NCBI RefSeq assembly: GCF_001442755.1
Contig: NZ_CP006367.1
Location: forward strand, 1,798,001-1,862,000
Source of the DNA: Aureimonas sp. AU20
GTDB taxonomy: Bacteria > Pseudomonadota > Alphaproteobacteria > Rhizobiales > Rhizobiaceae
Length of the DNA: 64,000 nucleotides
Reading direction: 5' to 3'
Shown: piece by piece, positions 25,625 to 32,842 of the stretch
Numbering within the stretch: position 1 is the stretch's first letter
Layout of the letters: each line of letters begins with the position of its first letter
Program-made: the position numbers and the translations under genes
The notes under the pieces: generated by a model
Databases searched by the model: none
Seen by the model: only the letters and a program-made list of their open reading frames with translations
Told to the model about the DNA's origin: nothing

Positions 25625-26416
25625 ATGTCGATGTCCTCGCGCATAGCGCCGCACATTCCTTACCTCCGGCGGTACGCTCGCGCGCTCAGCGGTTCGCAGA
25701 CGTCCGGCGATGCCTATGTTGCCGCCGTTTTGGAGGCGTTGATCGCGGAACCGAGCCTGTTCGACACGCAGGAAAGCCCCCGCATCTCGCTCTACAAGCT
25801 GTTCTCGTCGCTTTGGCAGTCCGTTGAGGTGAACGTGCGCGAGGACGCGCCGGTTTCAGCCTGGGAAGAAAAAGCCTCGCGCAATCTGCGCGGCATCTCT
25901 CCCCTGCCGCGTCAGGCCTTCCTCTTGGTGGCAGTCGAAGGCTTCACCACCGAAGAGGCTGCAACGATCCTCGGCGTCGGCGACAGCGACTTCTCCGAGC
26001 TGATCGATCAGGCCAGTTCCGATATCGGCCGTCAGGTGTCCACCAATATTATGATCATCGAGGACGAGCCTCTGATCGCGATGGATATCGAACAGATGGT
26101 GGAAAGCCTTGGCCATGGCGTGACGGGCATCGCCCGCACCCACAAGGAAGCCATCACTCTGTTCGAGCAGCAGAAGCCGGGCATGGTCCTGGCCGACATC
26201 CAGCTCGCCGACGGTTCGTCCGGCATCGACGCCGTCAACGAGATCCTGTCCAAGGTCTCGGTGCCGGTGATCTTCATCACCGCCTTCCCCGAGCGCCTGC
26301 TCACGGGCGAGCGGCCGGAGCCGACATTCCTCGTCACGAAGCCGTTCAATCCCGACATGGTCAAGGCGCTCATCAGCCAGGCTCTGTTCTTCGAGACCGA
26401 GCGCGAGGCGGCCTGA
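25625..26416 (+). CDS. phyR: PhyR anti-anti-sigma response regulator
   Basis: The 263-residue protein has an N-terminal ECF sigma-like domain (about 1-135; SPLPRQAFLLVAVEGFTTEE, AATILGVGDSDF) and a C-terminal receiver (about 140-255) with acidic pocket EDEP, phospho-acceptor Asp191 in LADIQLADG and the FATGUY-type end (FITAFPERL to FLVTKPF). Phosphorylation exposes the sigma-like domain, which binds NepR and frees EcfG. It is divergent from nepR-ecfG and followed by an HWE kinase, the probable cognate sensor. Confidence 0.95.
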   Translation: MSMSSRIAPHIPYLRRYARALSGSQTSGDAYVAAVLEALIAEPSLFDTQESPRISLYKLFSSLWQSVEVNVREDAPVSAWEEKASRNLRGISPLPRQAFLLVAVEGFTTEEAATILGVGDSDFSELIDQASSDIGRQVSTNIMIIEDEPLIAMDIEQMVESLGHGVTGIARTHKEAITLFEQQKPGMVLADIQLADGSSGIDAVNEILSKVSVPVIFITAFPERLLTGERPEPTFLVTKPFNPDMVKALISQALFFETEREAA

Positions 26417-26436
26417 GCCTTTAGGGCAAAAGCCAA

Positions 26437-26475
26437 TCGAACCATCATCGAAGCGAACGTTTCGCGATGGTTCGA
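26437..26475. repeat. inverted repeat / hairpin after phyR
   Basis: Outer arms TCGAACCATC (26437-26446) and GATGGTTCGA (26466-26475) pair perfectly. Inside, GCGAA (26453-26457) and TTCGC (26461-26465) form a second stem stacked on the right arm. No U-run follows. It begins 20 bases after the phyR stop, so it may be a transcript-stabilising or weak termination element. Confidence 0.6.
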
Positions 26476-26626
26476 GTTCATGCTTCGCGGACCGGCGTCC
26501 GGTCCGCGAGTGGTGGCGATGGTAAGGGTGAGGTCTTGTGTCATGGTGGCGAGGCCGGAACGTTTGAGCGAGACGCGAGAGCGCTTGCTGTCTGCGGGGT
26601 GTGGCCCCGCGATAGGGCGAGGCCGT

Positions 26627-26668
26627 CGGGACGATCGAGGCAGGCGACGGGACGATCGAGGCAGGCGA
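26627..26668. repeat. 21-base perfect tandem duplication
   Basis: Bases 26627-26647 and 26648-26668 are identical, each beginning CGGGACGATCGAGG and ending CAGGCGA. A partial third unit is not evident. Being a multiple of three it would be neutral in frame, but no gene is supported here; it may be a variable-number site. Confidence 0.85.
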
Positions 26669-26853
26669 GGCGGCGGGAAAGTCGAATCGTGTGCCTCGCA
26701 ACATCTCTCGACAGTCCATGTTTGGGCCGGCAGTCCATCCTCGGCGGCTTCGCGGGGCGTCCCGCTTCCGCCCCATGAGGATTTCCGCAAGTTTGGTGAT
26801 GTAGTCTCCGCAGTGGGTCCGGCGCTTGGGTCCACGGGAAAGAGCGACGCAAG

Positions 26854-27813
26854 ATGGTAGCCTACAAGGCGCTGAAAGCACTGGCGAACACGGAAATGGC
26901 CCTGTTCGCCCAGGACCTGGACTTGCGCTACCTCTGGCTTTTCAACGCCGAAAGCTCCTGGCTCGCCACGGCGCACAACGGCGACACGGACTACGACTTC
27001 ATGCCCGGCACAGCGGCGGAGAAGTCCGTTTCGATCAAGCAGGATATTCTGCGGACCCAAACGCCCGCGCGCTTCGAACTGCCGATTTTGAGCGGGGAGG
27101 CGATCCGTTGGTTCGACATTCGCGTCGATGTGGATCGCAACGATGCCGGTGAAGTCATCGGCATCATCGGCACTTCGCTCGAGATCACCGAGCAGAAGCG
27201 GCGCGAGGAGACGTTGAAGACCCTGCTTCGCGAGGTCTCGCACCGCTCCAAGAATCTTCTCGCGATCATCCAGAGCCTGGCAAGCCAGACGGCGCGCCAT
27301 TCTTTGACCGTGCCCGAATTTCTCGTGCGCTTTCGCGGCCGCATCCAGTCTCTTTCTTCTTCGCAGGATATCGTGACCGATACGGACTGGCGCGGGGCCG
27401 ATCTCTTCGGCCTTATCACCCTGCAGGTCGAGCGCTATGCGCCGGACGGGATGGAGCAGATCCAGTTCGAAGGCGTCGATGTCTATCTCTCGCCGACCGC
27501 CGCGCTGCATGTCGGATTGGCCCTGCACGAGCTCGCGGTGAATGCGGCCTCCTATGGGTCGCTCTCGGTGCCGGGCGGCCGCGTCGCCATCCGCTCCCGA
27601 TTGGAGTCGCGCAGCGGCTTGCCGCAGCTGGTGCTGGAATGGGCGGAGTCGAAAGGCCCACGCGTGCGCGTCGATCACGACCCGCGTTTTGGAACGTCGA
27701 CGTTGGAGCGGATTGTGCCCAATAGCGTCGGGGGCGAGGCTGAACTCGATTATCAGCCGGACGGTCTGCAATACCGCCTTCGCATCCCATCCAACCAGTT
27801 CGAGGTAATTTAG
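26854..27813 (+). CDS. HWE-family sensor histidine kinase with PAS domain
   Basis: The 319-residue soluble kinase has an N-terminal PAS domain (about 10-112), an HWE dimerisation/phosphotransfer region with His130 in REVSHRSKNLLAIIQSLA, and a C-terminal HATPase domain (about 190-318; LHELAVNAASYGSLS, LEWAES). The LEW-x-E signature and HRxKN box define the HWE class, which phosphorylates PhyR in several alphaproteobacteria. Its position next to phyR makes it the leading candidate for the local stress sensor. There is no membrane segment, so it should sense a cytoplasmic cue. Confidence 0.92.
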   Translation: MVAYKALKALANTEMALFAQDLDLRYLWLFNAESSWLATAHNGDTDYDFMPGTAAEKSVSIKQDILRTQTPARFELPILSGEAIRWFDIRVDVDRNDAGEVIGIIGTSLEITEQKRREETLKTLLREVSHRSKNLLAIIQSLASQTARHSLTVPEFLVRFRGRIQSLSSSQDIVTDTDWRGADLFGLITLQVERYAPDGMEQIQFEGVDVYLSPTAALHVGLALHELAVNAASYGSLSVPGGRVAIRSRLESRSGLPQLVLEWAESKGPRVRVDHDPRFGTSTLERIVPNSVGGEAELDYQPDGLQYRLRIPSNQFEVI

Positions 27814-27853
27814 CAACTTGGGGATCGGCGATTGCCGAATACGCCCTCGCGGC

Positions 27854-27878
27854 GGAACCGGGGCGCTGCGAAACGGTT
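27854..27878 (+). promoter_or_regulatory. candidate EcfG-type promoter of the 96-residue exported protein gene
   Basis: The plus strand reads GGAAC (27854-27858), 16 bases, then GGTT (27875-27878), the same one-mismatch -10 (GGTTAA) as before the PRC-barrel gene. The start codon at 27902 is 24 bases downstream. Confidence 0.45.
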
Positions 27879-27901
27879 AACTTGGCGAAAGGAATTTCGC
27901 C

Positions 27902-28192
27902 ATGGAACAGATCGCTGCCGTCCTCCTTCTCGTCGGCTGCAATGCCGAGCTTTCCACCTGCCGCGAAATTCCCCTTCCCCAACCTGTCCAAGTCAGCATT
28001 GCTTCATGCGAAGCGGCCCGGCCGCTCGCGGTGCGGCTTGCCGGGGCCGGTGAGAGCAAGCTGTTTTCGACCTGCGTGCCGATGGATTCCGCGAAAGCGC
28101 AGCAATCCGTGTCGCTGGCCTGGGCGCTGACACGGGGTGGGCAACTGACCGTCGAACTCGGCGATTCCCCCAATCTCGTCGCCACGCGCTGA
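27902..28192 (+). CDS. small conserved hypothetical protein, probably exported
   Basis: The 96-residue protein starts at an ATG after AAAGGAA. The N-terminal MEQIAAVLLLVGCNAELSTC is hydrophobic and Cys-containing but weak as a signal peptide; it could be a lipobox-like LLVGC. Three further Cys and short beta-type segments (QVSIASCEAARPLAVRLAG) follow. I do not recognise the family. An EcfG-like promoter precedes it, and two lipoprotein genes follow on the same strand. Confidence 0.7.
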   Translation: MEQIAAVLLLVGCNAELSTCREIPLPQPVQVSIASCEAARPLAVRLAGAGESKLFSTCVPMDSAKAQQSVSLAWALTRGGQLTVELGDSPNLVATR

Positions 28193-28265
28193 CGAACTGG
28201 ACTCGCCGGGGGAGGTTCGGGTGCTATAACGGCATCTGGGACGTTTGAATGGAGAAGGCTTTCCT

Positions 28266-28547
28266 ATGAAGTCCATGATTCTCGCCGCCGTTGCGGCTAG
28301 CACTTTGGCCCTGAGCGGCTGCCAGTCGGTGGATCGCAACGTCGCGATTCCGGCCGGCATCGGTGCGCTCGGCGGCGCGGCGGTGGGTGCAGGCATCACC
28401 GGCAACGCACGCGGCGCGCTGATCGGCGCGGCAGTGGGCGGCGCAGGCGGCGCCTTGATCGGCGCGGCCACCAACCGTCCCGGCCAGTGCGTGTATCGCG
28501 ACGGTCGCGGTCAGCGCTACTACGCCGACTGCCCGAACGGCTACTGA
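28266..28547 (+). CDS. glycine-zipper lipoprotein, 93 residues
   Basis: A lipoprotein signal ends in LALSGC (lipid-modified Cys about residue 18). A Gly/Ala-rich zipper follows (GALGGAAVGAGITG and GALIGAAVGGAGGALIGAA), likely a membrane-inserting hairpin. The C-terminus has a compact motif, GQCVYRDGRGQRYYADCPNG, with two Cys that may form a disulphide. The ATG at 28266 follows GGAGAAGG. A second lipoprotein, encoded 69 bases downstream, repeats the C-terminal motif. Confidence 0.82.
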   Translation: MKSMILAAVAASTLALSGCQSVDRNVAIPAGIGALGGAAVGAGITGNARGALIGAAVGGAGGALIGAATNRPGQCVYRDGRGQRYYADCPNGY

Positions 28548-28616
28548 TATCCAGTACCAGTGACTTCGGGAGGCCGTCGCCCATCGCGGCGGCCTCGTCT
28601 CGTTCGAGGGGCCGAC

Positions 28617-28916
28617 ATGATCCGATCCGAAGCCCGTGCCGGCTGTGGCTCTCGACTCCGACGCCTCGGCTTGTCCGCAGCGGCGTTGACAGGGCTGCTC
28701 GCCCTCGGTGGCTGCCAGTCCGATGTTCTGCCGGCTGTGTTCGGGCTTGGGGAAGGAGGCATCGCCGGCTACTCGCCGGGCACCCTGCCGGAGATCGTCG
28801 CCCATGACGGTGACAAGCTGCTTGGCCAGTCCGCCAGCGAAACGGGTCGCTGCATCTACGAGAACGCCGTGGGCCGACGCTTCCGCGCTGATTGCCCGCA
28901 GGGCTACAAGCCCTGA
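28617..28916 (+). CDS. lipoprotein sharing a C-terminal motif with its upstream neighbour
   Basis: The 99-residue product has an Arg-rich start, a hydrophobic stretch and lipobox LALGGC (Cys near residue 33). It lacks the glycine zipper of the preceding protein, but its C-terminus GRCIYENAVGRRFRADCPQG aligns closely with that protein's GQCVYRDGRGQRYYADCPNG, including both Cys. The pair looks like an old duplication with different middles. An upstream in-frame start exists, but the ATG at 28617 gives the normal lipoprotein signal. Function is unknown; outer membrane or periplasmic attachment is inferred. Confidence 0.78.
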   Translation: MIRSEARAGCGSRLRRLGLSAAALTGLLALGGCQSDVLPAVFGLGEGGIAGYSPGTLPEIVAHDGDKLLGQSASETGRCIYENAVGRRFRADCPQGYKP

Positions 28917-28935
28917 TCGCCTGAGCCGTTCTCTC

Positions 28936-29709
28936 TCAGGTTGAATCCTGCGTTGCGCGGGCCAGCGTGACGAAGGCATCACGATAGCCGGACGCCGTCT
29001 CGACCGGCAGCGCAAACTCCAGCCTTACGACATCGTCGCCTAGCTGCACCTCGAACCCGAGCGGATCGAGCGCGACGATCCGCCATGCCTCTCCCGCGAC
29101 GCCGCGCTGGTGGTGGATCATCGCCTGAAGGCTGTCTGCGTGGTCCGCGTTCATGTGGTCGATCACAGCTCGTTCGCGCGACAGAAGATCGGCCGGCACC
29201 TCGCGGTAGAGATCAGTGCGCTCCATCCGATAGGCGCGGGCGAAACCGCCATTCAAAAGCGCGCTGCGAATGCGCAAGCGATAGAACCCGAAATCCGCGA
29301 AATCCGAATAGAGCGCAGCCTTCGGGTGGCGGGCGAGATAACGCGCGCGGGCGGCCGCGTGGTCCATCGCCTCGGGCCTGATCCGTAAGACCTCGCCTCG
29401 AAGGGTGAGGCGCGGCTGCGCCAGCGGATCGCCCTTGCCGACCGAACCCAGAAGGATGGAGGCGGCAGGATGGGCGCCAAGGGCCTTCGTATGGTCCGAC
29501 AGATCGGACAGAAGCATCAGCATGTCGCCGCCGGCCTCGCGCGCCACGCCGATCCGCGTCGCAAGCGGCAACCCGTCCGCCGCATCCAGCGTGGCAAGCG
29601 CGCCGGTCCGAGCCTCCGCCGCGAGCCTTCGCGCCATGGCGCGCGCCTCATCGTCGGCGGTGAGATAGGGCTCGGTCGCCCGCGCCTCGCGTTCTGGAGT
29701 CCCGGTCAT
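28936..29709 (-). CDS. HugZ-like pyridoxamine-phosphate-oxidase-fold protein with DUF2470
   Basis: The 257-residue protein has an FMN-binding split-barrel domain (about 20-160; TGALATLDAADGLPLATRIG, RLTLRGEVLRI, YRLRIRSALLNGGFARA) and a C-terminal DUF2470 domain (about 175-250) with AVIDHMNADHADSLQAM, where the conserved His residues bind heme in HugZ/HutZ. It may degrade heme or bind a flavin. No heme-uptake genes are adjacent, so the substrate is open. The ATG at 29709 follows GAGGGG. It is divergent from apbC. Confidence 0.85.
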   Translation of the reverse strand: MTGTPEREARATEPYLTADDEARAMARRLAAEARTGALATLDAADGLPLATRIGVAREAGGDMLMLLSDLSDHTKALGAHPAASILLGSVGKGDPLAQPRLTLRGEVLRIRPEAMDHAAARARYLARHPKAALYSDFADFGFYRLRIRSALLNGGFARAYRMERTDLYREVPADLLSRERAVIDHMNADHADSLQAMIHHQRGVAGEAWRIVALDPLGFEVQLGDDVVRLEFALPVETASGYRDAFVTLARATQDST

Positions 29710-29817
29710 TTTCCCCTCGCTCGGCCCGTATGGCCTCCCCAATCGGGAGAGAATGAACTATCTCAACGGCAAAGGAAGCGGAACGGCGCAGAGCCGCTCA
29801 CCCCCGACGGAGTTTCC

Positions 29818-31011
29818 ATGTCCGACGCCCTGAAGACCGACATTCTCGACGTCCTGCGCTTGATCCCGGTGCCGGATGGGGGAGAGGACGTGGTGACGCG
29901 CGGCATGGTGTCAGAGATCTTCGTCGCCGACCGGAAGGCCTTCTTCTCCTTGAGCGTCGCGGCCAGCGAGGCGGAGCGCTTCGAGGGCTTCCGGCAGGAA
30001 GCCGAGCGTCGCGTCACCGAGATCGAAGGGATCGACACGGCGATGATCGCGCTGACGGCCGAACGCAAGGGCGCGGGCATCGCCGCACGCCCGGCGCCCG
30101 CGGCCCGACCGCAACCGACAGCGCCGCAGCCCCGTCATCATCCGCGCCCGCGCCCTGGTGGTGCCGCGATGCCCGCGCCTCCCGCTCCGCCGCGCCCGGT
30201 GCGGCCCGACATTCCCGGCATCCGCCGCATCATCGCGGTGGCGAGCGGAAAGGGCGGCGTCGGCAAGTCCACCACGGCGGTCAATCTGGCGCTGGCCTTC
30301 TCGGCACTGGGCATGAAGGTCGGTCTGCTCGACGCCGACATCTACGGCCCCTCCGTGCCGCGTCTCCTGCACCTGTCTGGCAAGCCGGAAACGCGCAACG
30401 GGCGGACCATGGTGCCGTTGGAGGCCTATGGGCTGAAAGCTATGTCGATGGGCTTCCTCGTGGAGGAGGAGACGCCGATGATCTGGCGCGGCCCGATGGT
30501 CATGTCGGCGCTGACGCAGATGCTGCGCGAGGTCGATTGGGGCGAGCTCGACATGCTGGTTGTCGACATGCCGCCCGGCACGGGCGACGCGCAGCTGACC
30601 ATGGCGCAGTCCGTGCCGCTGGCCGGCGCGGTCATTGTCTCGACGCCGCAGGATCTCGCGCTCATCGACGCGCGAAAGGGCCTGGCCATGTTCCGCAAGG
30701 TCGAGGTGCCCGTGCTCGGCATCGTCGAGAACATGAGCTACTTCGTCGCCCCCGACACGGGCCGGCGCTACGACATTTTCGGCCATGGCGGCGCGAAGGC
30801 GGAAGCCGAACGCCTCGGCGTGCCGTTCCTGGGCGAGGTTCCGTTGGAGATGGCGATTCGCGAAAGCTCCGATGCCGGGTGCCCGGTGGTGGCCGGTGAG
30901 CCGGACGGGCCGCATGCGCAGGTCTATCGCGACATCGCCGCGCGCGTCCTGGCCTCGATCGAGGGCGTTTCGGCGTCGGTCCCGCAGGCGCCCACGATAG
31001 TTTTTGAGTGA
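29818..31011 (+). CDS. apbC: Mrp/NBP35-type iron-sulphur cluster carrier ATPase (ApbC)
   Basis: The 397-residue protein has an N-terminal MIP18/DUF59 domain (about 1-85), a Pro/Ala-rich linker (about 86-130) and a P-loop ATPase with deviant Walker A GKGGVGKSTT, LDADIYGPSVPRLL and VDMPPGTGDAQL. It is thought to carry [4Fe-4S] clusters to apo-proteins. The usual CxxC after ENMSYF is missing: the sequence reads ENMSYFVAPDTGRRYDIFG, with no Cys, a variant I recall in other Hyphomicrobiales. The start follows GGAG. Confidence 0.9.
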   Translation: MSDALKTDILDVLRLIPVPDGGEDVVTRGMVSEIFVADRKAFFSLSVAASEAERFEGFRQEAERRVTEIEGIDTAMIALTAERKGAGIAARPAPAARPQPTAPQPRHHPRPRPGGAAMPAPPAPPRPVRPDIPGIRRIIAVASGKGGVGKSTTAVNLALAFSALGMKVGLLDADIYGPSVPRLLHLSGKPETRNGRTMVPLEAYGLKAMSMGFLVEEETPMIWRGPMVMSALTQMLREVDWGELDMLVVDMPPGTGDAQLTMAQSVPLAGAVIVSTPQDLALIDARKGLAMFRKVEVPVLGIVENMSYFVAPDTGRRYDIFGHGGAKAEAERLGVPFLGEVPLEMAIRESSDAGCPVVAGEPDGPHAQVYRDIAARVLASIEGVSASVPQAPTIVFE

Positions 31012-31013
31012 AT

Positions 31014-31028
31014 GGTCAAATTGTGACC
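31014..31028. promoter_or_regulatory. inverted repeat upstream of the ABC transporter operon
   Basis: GGTCA-AATTG-TGACC is a perfect 5-base inverted repeat with a 5-base centre, starting 2 bases after the apbC stop. The left half reads TGGTCAA (31013-31019), which equals a RutR half-site. It could be an operator for dppA. Confidence 0.35.
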
Positions 31029-31110
31029 TTGCACATAAATTGATTTGCGGTCTCCATGCCGTCTTCCGGTGGCAATGCTGCCACCTCGACGTTCATGGGA
31101 GAACGCACTG

Positions 31111-32709
31111 ATGAAACTGGCGAAGAAGCTGTTGGCCGCGACAGCGATCGTTCTTGCGCTCGGTTCGGCCGCTTCGGCCAAGACCTTCGTCTTCTGTTCG
31201 GAAGGCTCGCCCGAGGGCTTCGACCCCGGCCTCTACACTGCCGGTCAGACCTTCGACGCCTCGGCCCATCCGGTCTACAACCGCTTGGCCGAATTCAAGA
31301 AGGGCACGACCGAGACCGAGCCGGGCCTCGCCGAGAGCTGGGAAGTCTCGCCCGACGGCCTGCAGTACACGTTCAAGCTGCGCCCGGGCGTCAAGTTCCA
31401 TTCGAACGACACGTTCACGCCGACGCGCGACCTGAACGCCGACGACGTCGTGTTCTCGTTCGACCGCCAGGGCAACAAGAGCAATCCTTGGAATCAGTAT
31501 GTTCCCGGCGCGTCCTGGGAATACTACACGTCCATGTCGATGCCCGACTTCGTGAAGTCGATCGAGAAGGTGGACGATCTGACCGTCCGCTTCACGCTGA
31601 ACCAGCCCTACGCGCCGTTCATCGCCAACATCGCCATGCCCTTCGCGTCGATCGTCTCGAAGGAATATGCCGACAAGCTGGCAGAGACCGGCAACCAGGC
31701 GCAGTTCAACCAGGCGCCGATCGGCACCGGTCCGTTCCGCTTCGTCGCCTACCAGCCGGACGCGGTGATCCGCTACCAGGCCTTCGCCGACTATTGGGGC
31801 GGCAAGCAGCCGATCGACGATCTCATCTTCGCCATCACCAAGGACGCTTCGGTTCGCCAGCAGCGCCTTCTGGCGAACGAATGCCAGCTGATGGCCTATC
31901 CCAACCCGGCCGACGTGCCGGCGCTCCAGGCCAATTCCGAGCTGACGGTCTCCGAGCAGGAAGGCCTCAACATCGGCTATCTCGCCTACAACACCAAGCA
32001 GGCGCCCTTCGACAAGCCGGAAGTCCGCCGCGCGCTGAACATGGCGATCAACAAGGACGCCATCATCGAGGCCGTCTACCAGGGTGCCGGCCAGAAGGCG
32101 ACGTCGCCGATCCCGCCGACCATGTGGAGCTACGACGACTCGCTGAAGGACGACGCCTACGATCCGGAAGGCGCCAAGAAGGCTCTGGAAGCGGCCGGCG
32201 TGAAGGATCTTTCGATGAAGATCTGGGCCATGCCCGTGTCGCGCCCCTACAACCCGAACGCCTCGCGCATGGCCGAACTCATGCAGTCCGACCTCGCCAA
32301 GATCGGTGTGAAGATCGAGATCGTCACCTACGAGTGGGGCGAGTATCTCAAGCGCGCCGCCGACGTGAACCATGACGGCGCCATCCTGCTCGGCTGGACC
32401 GGCGACAATGGCGATCCCGACAACTTCCTCGCCACACTGCTCAGCTGCGACTCCGTCGGCACGTCGAGCAACGCTGCGGCCTTCTGCAACGAGGAGTACG
32501 AGAAGCTGGTGCAGGCTGCCAAGCGCGCTCCCAAGCAGGAAGACCGCGCCAAGCTCTACGAGCAGGCGCAGGTCGTCTTCAAGCAGCAGGCGCCCTGGGC
32601 CACGATCGCCAACTCGGTGGTCTATGTCCCGATGCGCTCCAACGTCACGGGTTTCGTGCAGAGCCCGCTCGGCGACTACACGTTCGACGGCGTCGATCTG
32701 AAGGACTAA
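31111..32709 (+). CDS. dppA: peptide/dipeptide ABC transporter substrate-binding protein
   Basis: The 532-residue SBP_bac_5 protein has a clean signal peptide (MKLAKKLLAATAIVLALGSAASA) and the family signature region AESWEVSPDGLQYTFKLRPG (about 75-94), then ADDVVFSFDRQ and NMAINKDAII. It binds peptides in the periplasm and delivers them to the DppBCDF translocator encoded downstream. The start follows GGGAGAACGC. A strong terminator-like hairpin after the gene probably lets it be made in excess over the membrane components. The exact ligand (dipeptide, heme or delta-aminolevulinate in relatives) cannot be read. Confidence 0.93.
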   Translation: MKLAKKLLAATAIVLALGSAASAKTFVFCSEGSPEGFDPGLYTAGQTFDASAHPVYNRLAEFKKGTTETEPGLAESWEVSPDGLQYTFKLRPGVKFHSNDTFTPTRDLNADDVVFSFDRQGNKSNPWNQYVPGASWEYYTSMSMPDFVKSIEKVDDLTVRFTLNQPYAPFIANIAMPFASIVSKEYADKLAETGNQAQFNQAPIGTGPFRFVAYQPDAVIRYQAFADYWGGKQPIDDLIFAITKDASVRQQRLLANECQLMAYPNPADVPALQANSELTVSEQEGLNIGYLAYNTKQAPFDKPEVRRALNMAINKDAIIEAVYQGAGQKATSPIPPTMWSYDDSLKDDAYDPEGAKKALEAAGVKDLSMKIWAMPVSRPYNPNASRMAELMQSDLAKIGVKIEIVTYEWGEYLKRAADVNHDGAILLGWTGDNGDPDNFLATLLSCDSVGTSSNAAAFCNEEYEKLVQAAKRAPKQEDRAKLYEQAQVVFKQQAPWATIANSVVYVPMRSNVTGFVQSPLGDYTFDGVDLKD

Positions 32710-32732
32710 GCGCGATTCACCGCGCGGGAGGG

Positions 32733-32756
32733 AAGGGGCGGCAGAAGCCGCCCCTT
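32733..32756 (+). terminator. intercistronic terminator after dppA
   Basis: Arms AAGGGGCGGC (32733-32742) and GCCGCCCCTT (32747-32756) with loop AGAA, followed by TTCCTTTT. Partial read-through would set the ratio of binding protein to permease. Confidence 0.8.
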
Positions 32757-32842
32757 TTCCTTTTGGTCAAAAGTCTGTTTTATGCCGCCGATTCAAACCG
32801 ATGCTTTGACGCGCGGCTGCAGAACCGTATAGAGCGCCCCAA

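Larger units (their letters stand above)
26417..26853. other. 437-base non-coding gap between phyR and the HWE kinase
   Basis: I find no convincing gene here; the open frames present are Arg-rich translations of high-GC DNA. It holds a large imperfect hairpin (26437-26475), a 21-base tandem duplication (26627-26668) and a GGAAC at 26557-26561 with no suitable -10. It may carry the kinase promoter or a small RNA. GC-rich inverted elements near 26596-26612 (GCGGGGTGTGGCCCCGC) could also fold. Confidence 0.4.

Noticed and set aside
26467..26860. Open frames of 103-126 codons in the phyR-kinase gap
   Set aside because: Arg-rich, without ribosome sites or motifs, and they include the tandem repeat; no coding support.
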